DNA from: an uncultured Burkholderiaceae bacterium
Lineage (GTDB): Bacteria; Pseudomonadota; Gammaproteobacteria; Burkholderiales; Burkholderiaceae_C
Direction: 5' to 3'
NCBI GenBank assembly: GCA_938022295.1
Contig: CALIDR010000066.1
Location: 1 to 11,171 of the forward strand
Length of the DNA stretch: 11,171 nucleotides
The translations under genes and the position numbers were made by a program. This document shows positions 6,271 to 11,171 of this stretch, piece after piece (the first letter of the stretch is position 1; every line of letters begins with the position of its first letter). The notes under the pieces were generated by a model that had not been told where the DNA came from, did not search any database, and saw nothing but the letters and a program-made list of their open reading frames with translations.

Positions 6271-7320
6271 ATGACCGCCCTGACCGCCACGCTGAGCCTG
6301 CCGCAGCGCCGGCCGCGCCTGTTCCTCGCCGGCGCCGCCGCGCTGTGGCTCGGGCTGTACCAGCTGCTCGTGCCGTTCTCGGAAGCGGTCGTGCGCCTAC
6401 TGGCCGTCGATCGCGGCAGCCACCTCGGCAGCGCGCTGCAGTTCTTCCTCTACGACACGCCGAAGGTGCTGCTGCTGCTGACCGGCGTCGTGTTCGTGAT
6501 GGGCATCGTCAACACCTACTTCACGCCCGAGCGCACGCGCGCGATCCTGGCGCGCCGCTCGGCGGGCACCAGCCACCTGCTGGCCGCGCTGCTCGGCGTG
6601 GCCACGCCGTTCTGCTCGTGCTCGTCGGTGCCGCTGTTCATCGGCTTCGTGCAGGCCGGCGTGCCGCTGGGCGTGACGTTCTCGTTCCTGATCGCGGCGC
6701 CGATGGTCGACACGATCGCGCTGACGCTGCTGTTCGCGCTGTTCGGCTGGAAGGTCGCGCTGCTGTACCTCGTGGTCGGCAGGACGCTGGCCGTCGTCGC
6801 CGGCTGGGTGATCGGCCGGCTGAAGATGGAGCGCTACCTCGAGGCCTGGGTGCGCGAGATGCCCACCGTCAGCGCCGACGTCGCGACCGGCGGCCTGACG
6901 CTGGCCGAGCGCGTGCAGGCCGCCTTCGCGGCGGTGCGCGTGATCGTCGGCCGCGTGTGGCCCTACGTGCTGGTGGGCATCGGCATCGGCGCGGCGATCC
7001 ACGGCTACGTGCCGCAGGACTTCATGGCCCGGCTGATGGGTGCCGACGCGTGGTGGTCGGTGCCGGCGGCGGTGCTGATCGGCGTGCCGATGTACACCAA
7101 CACCGCCGGCATCCTGCCCGTCGTCGAGGCGCTGGTGGCCAAGGGCGCGGCGATGGGCACAGCGCTCGCCTTCATGATGAGCGTGGTGGCGCTGTCGCTG
7201 CCCGAGATGATCATCCTGCGCAAGGTGCTAACGCTGCGGCTGATCGCGACCTTCGTCGCCATCGTCGCGACGGGGATCCTGCTGGTGGGGTTCCTGTTCA
7301 ATGCGGTGCTGGCCGGGTGA
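6271..7320 (+). CDS. UPF0718/ArsP-family permease
   Basis: The 349-residue inner-membrane protein has about eight to ten hydrophobic segments. The family hallmark ATPFCSCSSVPLFIGF lies at 111-126 with Cys115 and Cys117, followed by FSFLIAAPMVDTIALTLLFALFG; a second half-motif, VPMYTNTAGILPVVEAL, occurs near 270-290. In ArsP, the characterised member, this family exports trivalent organoarsenicals, and the conserved CSC pair lies in the transport path; other members are uncharacterised. It is the second gene of the module begun by the ECF sigma factor, with a palindromic element in the gap before it. The Shine-Dalgarno is weak (GCAGAG). Pairing with a TM0996-type redoxin two genes on is a recurrent arrangement for this family. 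Substrate is undecided: arsenical, other metalloid, or a sulfur compound given the neighbouring sox genes. Confidence 0.85.
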   Translation: MTALTATLSLPQRRPRLFLAGAAALWLGLYQLLVPFSEAVVRLLAVDRGSHLGSALQFFLYDTPKVLLLLTGVVFVMGIVNTYFTPERTRAILARRSAGTSHLLAALLGVATPFCSCSSVPLFIGFVQAGVPLGVTFSFLIAAPMVDTIALTLLFALFGWKVALLYLVVGRTLAVVAGWVIGRLKMERYLEAWVREMPTVSADVATGGLTLAERVQAAFAAVRVIVGRVWPYVLVGIGIGAAIHGYVPQDFMARLMGADAWWSVPAAVLIGVPMYTNTAGILPVVEALVAKGAAMGTALAFMMSVVALSLPEMIILRKVLTLRLIATFVAIVATGILLVGFLFNAVLAG

Positions 7321-7354
7321 GGCCGGCGTGCGTTCGTTCGATTGCGGAGACACG

Positions 7355-8272
7355 ATGAAGCGATGGTTCCTGGCCCTGGCCGCGGCGACCGCGGTGTGCG
7401 CCGCACACGCGGTGGAGGTGCGTTTCCAGCCGGTGGCCGACGGGGTCTACGCCCACATCGGCGAGAAGGGCGCCCGGACCGTCGAAAACGAGGGCCTGAA
7501 CGCCAACCTCGGCCTCATCGTGACACCGGCCGGCGCCGTGCTGATCGACAGCGGCGCGACGTTCCAGAGCGCACGCCAGATCCACGAGGCCGTGCGGAAG
7601 GTGACGCCGCAGCCCGTCAGGTGGGTCGTCAACACCGGCGGGCAGGACCACCGCTGGCTCGGCAACGGCTACTTCAAGGCGCAGGGGGCCGAGATCGTCG
7701 CGCACGCGGACGCCCGCGCCGACATGATGAACCGGGGCAACGACCAGCTGCAGGCGCTGCAGGCGGTGCTGAAGGAGAAGGCCGACGGCACCGTGCCGAC
7801 GCTGCCCACGCGCTGGCTGCAGGGCACCGACGAGCGGCTCGAGCTCGGCGGCGTCGTCTTCGAGTTCAGGCACCGCGGCGGCGCGCACACGCCGGGCGAC
7901 ACGATGGTGTGGTTGCCGCAGAAGCAGGTGCTGTTCAGCGGCGACGTCGTCTACGTCGACCGCATGCTCGGCGTGCTGCCGGTCAGCCACACCGGGCGCT
8001 GGCTGGAGACCTTCGCCGTCATCGAACAGCTGAACCCGAAGGTCATCGTGCCGGGCCACGGCAACGTGACCGACCTGGCCACGGCGCGCGCCGACACGCA
8101 GGCCTACCTCGTCGCGCTGCGCGCGCACATGAAGAACGCGGTCGCCGAGATGACCGACATCGGCGAGGCGGTGAAGTCGTTCGACGCCGCGCCGTTTAGG
8201 CGGCTGCTCAACGCCGACGAGCTGATGCCCGGCAACGCGAGCCGCACCTACCTGGAACTGGAACGCGAGTAA
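7355..8272 (+). CDS. Exported metallo-beta-lactamase-fold protein with degenerate metal site
   Basis: ATG at 7355 follows GGAG at proper spacing, giving 305 residues with a signal peptide (cut near AAHA-V, 19/20). MBL-fold landmarks are LIVTPAGAVLIDSGAT (54-69), VNTGGQDHRWLGN (92-104), GGAHTPGDT (175-183), FSGDVVYVD (194-202) and VPGHGN (232-237). Asp98, His99, His178, Asp197 and His235 align with ligand positions. The two histidines of the usual THxHxDH motif are replaced by Thr94 and Gly96, so one metal site is incomplete. The family includes beta-lactamases, SoxH-like hydrolases and persulfide dioxygenases; none can be chosen here. Position between an ArsP-like permease and a miniature redoxin suggests a periplasmic step of the same detoxification or sulfur-handling process (inference). 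Confidence 0.85.
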   Translation: MKRWFLALAAATAVCAAHAVEVRFQPVADGVYAHIGEKGARTVENEGLNANLGLIVTPAGAVLIDSGATFQSARQIHEAVRKVTPQPVRWVVNTGGQDHRWLGNGYFKAQGAEIVAHADARADMMNRGNDQLQALQAVLKEKADGTVPTLPTRWLQGTDERLELGGVVFEFRHRGGAHTPGDTMVWLPQKQVLFSGDVVYVDRMLGVLPVSHTGRWLETFAVIEQLNPKVIVPGHGNVTDLATARADTQAYLVALRAHMKNAVAEMTDIGEAVKSFDAAPFRRLLNADELMPGNASRTYLELERE

Positions 8273-8283
8273 GGAGAGACACG

Positions 8284-8517
8284 ATGGACGTCAAGGTGCT
8301 CGGCACGGGATGTGCCAACTGCAGGAACACGATCGCGCTGATCGAGCAGGTCGCCAAGGACAAGGGCGTGCCGGTGAGCGTGACCAAGGTCGAGGAGATG
8401 CGCGACATCGTCGGCTACGGCGTGATGTCGACGCCCGGCGTCGTGATCGACGGCAAGGTCGTGCACGCCGGCGGCGTGCCCAGCCGCGCCAAGGTCGAGC
8501 AGTGGTTCGGCGCTTGA
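8284..8517 (+). CDS. MTH895/TM0996-family miniature thioredoxin/glutaredoxin-like protein
   Basis: The 77-residue cytoplasmic protein has the active-site motif GTGCANC with redox cysteines 10 and 13. A cis-proline signature follows at MSTPGVVIDG (48-57; Pro51), and the C-terminus has AGGVPSRAKVEQWF. This is the short thioredoxin-fold family of 'redox-active disulfide protein 2'. Such genes commonly sit beside UPF0718 permeases, where they may reduce the substrate or recycle the permease cysteines; that role is not proven. The ATG is preceded by AAGGAG at seven-base spacing, and the MBL stop (TAA) overlaps that site, so the two are co-transcribed. Length matches the family. Confidence 0.9.
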   Translation: MDVKVLGTGCANCRNTIALIEQVAKDKGVPVSVTKVEEMRDIVGYGVMSTPGVVIDGKVVHAGGVPSRAKVEQWFGA

Positions 8518-8534
8518 GGCTGCACTGAGCCTCG

Positions 8535-8954
8535 ATGGACGCCGGCAAGCCGAAGATGGAGTTCCGCGTCGCCGCCCGGCGCGTCGACGCCCACGGCAGC
8601 ACGGCCACGTGCAAGGACGCGACGATCGCGCTCGACACCGACCTCGGCGGCCGGCGCGACGCGTTCAACCCGGCCGAACTGCTGCTCGCGGCGCTGGCCG
8701 CATGCATGATCAAGGGCATCGAGCGCGTCGTGCCGCTGCTGAAGTTCCGCCTCGAAGGCGTCGAGGTGCGCCTGCACGGCGTGCGGCAGGACGCGCCGCC
8801 GAAGATGGAGTCGATCCGCTACGAGATCGTCGTCGACACCGACGAGGACGATCGCCGCCTCGCGCTGCTGCACGACAACGTCAGGAAGTTCGGCACCGTG
8901 TTCAACACCGTGGCGCCGGGCACCGCGCTGGAGGGCGTGATACGCCGCGCGTGA
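8535..8954 (+). CDS. OsmC-family protein with a single conserved-position cysteine
   Basis: The 139-residue product carries the OsmC core motif FNPAELLLAALAACMIKGIERV (44-65) with Cys57 on the buried helix. Classical OsmC/Ohr proteins reduce organic hydroperoxides with two cysteines. Here the second position is Gly120 in HDNVRKFGTVFN (113-124), a known subgroup pattern, so a standard two-Cys peroxidase cycle is unlikely. Another cysteine (Cys26) lies outside the usual site. No signal peptide. It follows the redoxin by 17 bases, with no clear Shine-Dalgarno. As last gene of the module it might handle reactive sulfur, thiol adducts or peroxides using the neighbouring redoxin as reductant (inference). 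Confidence 0.85.
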   Translation: MDAGKPKMEFRVAARRVDAHGSTATCKDATIALDTDLGGRRDAFNPAELLLAALAACMIKGIERVVPLLKFRLEGVEVRLHGVRQDAPPKMESIRYEIVVDTDEDDRRLALLHDNVRKFGTVFNTVAPGTALEGVIRRA

Positions 8955-8984
8955 GACGTCGCGCCGCTCGCGGCTCGGCGGGCG

Positions 8985-9043
8985 GTGCCGTCGCCGGCAG
9001 CGGGCCGGGCATCGCGCTGGCGCCCGATCGGGTCCGACGGCAC
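8985..9043. terminator. Stem-loop between convergent genes (possible bidirectional terminator)
   Basis: GTGCCGTCG (8985-8993) pairs perfectly with CGACGGCAC (9035-9043). The 41-base interior holds further pairing, including the palindrome CCCGATCGGG (9023-9032). It lies between the OsmC stop and the DAHP-synthase stop on the opposite strand, where a shared terminator is expected. There is no T-run on either side, and arms of this length over such a loop can occur by chance in GC-rich DNA. Confidence 0.3.
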
Positions 9044-9053
9044 TTGGCCGCCG

Positions 9054-10187
9054 TCAACCCGCGCTGCGGCGTCTGGCCCGCACGGCCGCGGCCAGTTCCT
9101 GCAGCAGCGGCAGCGTCTGCGCCCAGCCGAGGCAGGCGTCGGTGATCGAAACACCCCAGCGCCGCGGCTGCCCGGGCACGAGGTCCTGGCGGCCCTCGTG
9201 GAGGTGGCTCTCCACCATCACGCCGACGATGCGGCGTTCGCCGGCGGCGAGCTGGCCAGCGACGTCGCGCGCGACGTCGATCTGGCGGCGGTGGTCCTTG
9301 CGGCTGTTGGCGTGGCTGCAGTCGATCATCAGCCGCTCGGGCAGGCCGGCCTCGCGCAGCAGCGCACAGGCGGCGGCCACGTGCTCGGCGCCGTGGTTCG
9401 GCTCTCGGCCGCCGCGCAGGATGACGTGGCAGTCGGGGTTGCCGCGGGTCTCGAACACGGCGGCCTGGCCCATCTTCGTCATGCCCATGAAGGCATGCGG
9501 CGAGCGCGCGGCGACGACGGCGTCGGCGGCCACCTTCACGCTGCCGTCGGTACCGTTCTTGAACCCCACCGGGCAGCTCAGCCCGGAGGCGAGCTGGCGG
9601 TGGCTCTGGCTTTCGGTCGTGCGGGCGCCGATCGCGCCCCAGGTGACGAGGTCGCTGATGAACTGCGGGCTGAGCAGGTCGAGGAACTCGGTGCCCGCCG
9701 GTACGCCGAGCGCCAGCACCTCGAGCAGCAGCCGGCGCGCGCGCTCGAGCCCTTCGTTGATCGCGAACGTGCCGTCCAGGTGCGGGTCGTTGATGTAGCC
9801 CTTCCAGCCGACGGTGGTGCGTGGCTTCTCGAAGTACACGCGCATCACGACGAGCAGGTCGTCGGCGAGCTCGGCGGCTGCGGCGGCGAGGCGGGCGGCG
9901 TACTCGAGCGCCTGGTCGTGGTCGTGGATCGAGCACGGGCCGACGACGGCGAGCAGCCGGTCGTCGCGGCCGTCGAGCACCGCGGCCACCTGCGCGCGCG
10001 TGGCCTCGACGAGCGTCAGCGCCGCTTCGGGCACCGGCAGCTTCTCCTGCAGCAGCGCCGGCGTCACGAGCGGGCGCACGGCGTCGATGCGCACGTCGTC
10101 GATGCGCATGGTGTCGCGCGTGCTGCCGGCGGCGATGCGGCGGCTGCCGATCTCGCGGTCGTGGCGGGGGTCGTCGAGGGCGGTCAT
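9054..10187 (-). CDS. aroG: Class I 3-deoxy-D-arabino-heptulosonate-7-phosphate (DAHP) synthase
   Basis: This cytoplasmic enzyme condenses phosphoenolpyruvate with erythrose 4-phosphate, the first step of the shikimate pathway. The 377-residue product shows GPCSIHD (83-89; Cys85 metal ligand), RVYFEKPRTTVGWKG (116-130), AGTEFLD (164-170), DCSHANS (289-295; His292), VESHLHEG (325-332; Glu326) and SITDACLGW (347-355; Asp350). These match the full metal-binding set of AroF/G/H-type enzymes. Homology to E. coli AroG begins at Met27 (MRIDDVRI), so the first 26 residues are an extension or the true start is Met27. Which amino acid inhibits it cannot be read safely, so the symbol is generic. It is divergent from the peroxidase gene and unrelated to the sulfur genes. 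Confidence 0.95.
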   Translation of the reverse strand: MTALDDPRHDREIGSRRIAAGSTRDTMRIDDVRIDAVRPLVTPALLQEKLPVPEAALTLVEATRAQVAAVLDGRDDRLLAVVGPCSIHDHDQALEYAARLAAAAAELADDLLVVMRVYFEKPRTTVGWKGYINDPHLDGTFAINEGLERARRLLLEVLALGVPAGTEFLDLLSPQFISDLVTWGAIGARTTESQSHRQLASGLSCPVGFKNGTDGSVKVAADAVVAARSPHAFMGMTKMGQAAVFETRGNPDCHVILRGGREPNHGAEHVAAACALLREAGLPERLMIDCSHANSRKDHRRQIDVARDVAGQLAAGERRIVGVMVESHLHEGRQDLVPGQPRRWGVSITDACLGWAQTLPLLQELAAAVRARRRSAG

Positions 10188-10194
10188 GGCGCGG

Positions 10195-10200
10195 ATGTTA
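10195..10200 (-). promoter_or_regulatory. Candidate -10 element of the DAHP synthase gene
   Basis: On the - strand TAACAT ends seven bases before the ATG at 10187, and no Shine-Dalgarno is visible there. Transcription from this element would give a leaderless message if Met1 is correct, or a leader of roughly 78 bases if translation starts at Met27. The -35 region is poor. Confidence 0.33.
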
Positions 10201-10249
10201 CGGGCCGCGCGCGGCGCGCACCGAGGGTTTTGCCGGCGACGTCGGCCCC

Positions 10250-10277
10250 TTGCGCCGGCGGCGCAGCGGCGTAGGAT
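10250..10277 (+). promoter_or_regulatory. Candidate sigma-70 promoter of the di-heme peroxidase gene
   Basis: TTGCGC (10250-10255) and TAGGAT (10272-10277) are separated by 16 bases, acceptable for a housekeeping promoter, and would give a leader of about 40 bases before the ATG at 10323. A GGAGGG ribosome binding site lies at 10312-10317. The region is shared with the divergent DAHP synthase gene. Confidence 0.5.
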
Positions 10278-10322
10278 TGGCTCGCGCGGCGCATCGATGC
10301 CGCGCAGATCGGAGGGATCGCG

Positions 10323-11171
10323 ATGCGCGCCCTGCATGGGTTGGCGGCCGCAGCGGCCGCGATGGCGGTCGCGGCCTGCACCGCGCCGCCCGACGATCGC
10401 GCCGAGCGGCTCTCACGGCTGCCGCCGGTGCCCAGCCCCGCCGACAACCCGACGACGCCGGACAAGGTCGCCCTCGGCGCCAAGCTGTGGATCGACCCCC
10501 GCCTGTCGGGCAGCGGCAACATGGCTTGCACCGCGTGCCACGTGCGCGAGAAGGGCTGGACCGACGGCCAGTTCCTCTCGCGGCGCGACAACGGCGACAT
10601 GAACACGCGCCACACGCCGACGATGTACAACGTCGGCTACTCGCAGTCGTTCTACTGGGACGGCCGCGCCCCCACGCTCGAGGCGCAGGTGCTGGCGGCG
10701 TGGCGGGTGCAGATCAGCGCCGACCCGGCCAAGGCGACCGAGCGCATCGCGGCGGTGCCGGGCTACGTGGCCGAGTTCCAGCGGGTCTTCGGCACGCCGC
10801 CGACGCAGGACGCGATCGTCAAGGCGCTCGCCGCGTACCTGCGCACGAAGGTCAGCGGGCTGTCGCCGTGGGACCGCCACGAGATGGGGCAGCGCGGGGC
10901 CGTGTCGGCCGACGCGCGCGCCGGCTTCGACCTCTTCATGGGCAAGGCGCGCTGCGCGGTCTGCCACACGCCGCCGGCGTACAGCGACTTCAACTTCCAC
11001 AACATCGGCCTCGAGGCCGGCAAGCCCAAGCCCGACCCGGGCCGCTTCGCGGTGACGAAGAAGCCGGAGGACACGTCGGCCTTCAAGACGCCGACGCTGC
11101 GCTCGGTGGCGATCTCGGGCCCCTACTTCCACGACGGCAGCCGCGCCACCCTCGAGGAGGCGGTGCGCTAC
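10323..11171 (+). CDS. Di-heme cytochrome c peroxidase/MauG-family lipoprotein, 3'-truncated
   Basis: The frame is open to the right edge; 283 residues are visible. A short hydrophobic N-terminus ends in VAAC (16-19), a lipobox-like site, so the protein is probably lipid-anchored in the periplasm. Two heme motifs are CTACH (69-73) and CAVCH (211-215). Family signatures include LGAKLWIDPRLSGSGNMAC (51-69), TPTMYNVGYSQSFYWDGRAPTLEAQ (98-122), TPTLRSVAISGPYFHDGS (256-273) and the start of the 'TLEEAV' segment. The family covers H2O2-reducing cytochrome c peroxidases and MauG-type oxidases; the C-terminal ligand region that would help separate them is off the window. The linker AAWRVQISADP replaces the usual 'P...NPxEM' segment. 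GGAGGG at good spacing supports the ATG. Confidence 0.9.
   Translation, partial: MRALHGLAAAAAAMAVAACTAPPDDRAERLSRLPPVPSPADNPTTPDKVALGAKLWIDPRLSGSGNMACTACHVREKGWTDGQFLSRRDNGDMNTRHTPTMYNVGYSQSFYWDGRAPTLEAQVLAAWRVQISADPAKATERIAAVPGYVAEFQRVFGTPPTQDAIVKALAAYLRTKVSGLSPWDRHEMGQRGAVSADARAGFDLFMGKARCAVCHTPPAYSDFNFHNIGLEAGKPKPDPGRFAVTKKPEDTSAFKTPTLRSVAISGPYFHDGSRATLEEAVRY

Noticed and set aside
5598..7346. Similar 16-mers CGTTCGTACGACTGCG (5598-5613) and CGTTCGTTCGATTGCG (7331-7346), considered as a shared regulator site.
   Set aside because: Many 16-mer pairs with two mismatches are expected in a window this size, and the first copy is within the sigma-factor coding sequence.
8516..8533. GAGGCT/AGCCTC hairpin between the redoxin stop and the OsmC start.
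   Set aside because: A six-pair stem with a six-base loop is common by chance in GC-rich DNA; no T-run and no clear role in initiation.
8985..10274. Long + strand open frame opposite the DAHP synthase.
   Set aside because: It is the antisense shadow of a clearly conserved - strand enzyme in GC-rich DNA and shows no domain of its own.

Overview
The window is high-GC DNA (about 60-75% in lines I counted by hand) with dense coding, ATGA/GTGA gene overlaps and c-type cytochromes. This suggests a respiratory, sulfur-metabolising proteobacterium, most likely a betaproteobacterium of the Burkholderiales type; the lineage is inferred, with no marker gene to prove it. Nothing looks like an insertion sequence, phage, CRISPR array, tRNA or rRNA, and no gene-free stretch exceeds about 150 bases.

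Region 1 (1-3935, + strand) is the 3' part of a tightly packed operon for a membrane-bound molybdoenzyme of the tetrathionate/polysulfide reductase type. It holds a four-cluster Fe-S subunit (5' end off the window), an NrfD/PsrC-type quinone-interacting membrane subunit, a TorD-type maturation chaperone, a small nitroreductase, a monoheme cytochrome c with a charged coiled coil and a C-terminal membrane anchor, and a small Ala/Pro-rich exported protein of unknown function. The catalytic subunit must lie to the left, so the substrate cannot be read from this window.

Region 2 (3936-5532, + strand) starts with a 151-base gap carrying a candidate promoter and a near-perfect Shine-Dalgarno, then soxA and soxX. 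These encode the SoxAX cytochrome that couples thiosulfate to a carrier protein. SoxY, SoxZ, SoxB and SoxCD are not in the window. Together with region 1 this points to thiosulfate/tetrathionate or related sulfur-oxyanion chemistry, with electrons passing between the quinone pool and periplasmic cytochromes (inference).

Region 3 (about 5533-8954, + strand) looks like a self-contained stress or transport module. It has an ECF sigma factor with a Cys-rich tail and no anti-sigma gene beside it, a UPF0718/ArsP-type permease, an exported metallo-beta-lactamase-fold protein that has lost the HxH half of its metal motif, a MTH895/TM0996-type miniature redoxin, and an OsmC-family protein with one conserved-position cysteine. 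A 22-bp near-palindrome containing TTGACA sits before the permease and is the best operator candidate. The substrate could be an arsenical or other metalloid, or a reactive sulfur species; the sequence alone does not decide.

Region 4 (9054-11171) is a divergent pair: a class I DAHP synthase (first step of aromatic amino acid synthesis) on the - strand, and a di-heme cytochrome c peroxidase/MauG-family lipoprotein on the + strand that runs off the right edge. They share a 135-base promoter region. The DAHP synthase converges on the OsmC gene across a short spacer that can form a long stem-loop.
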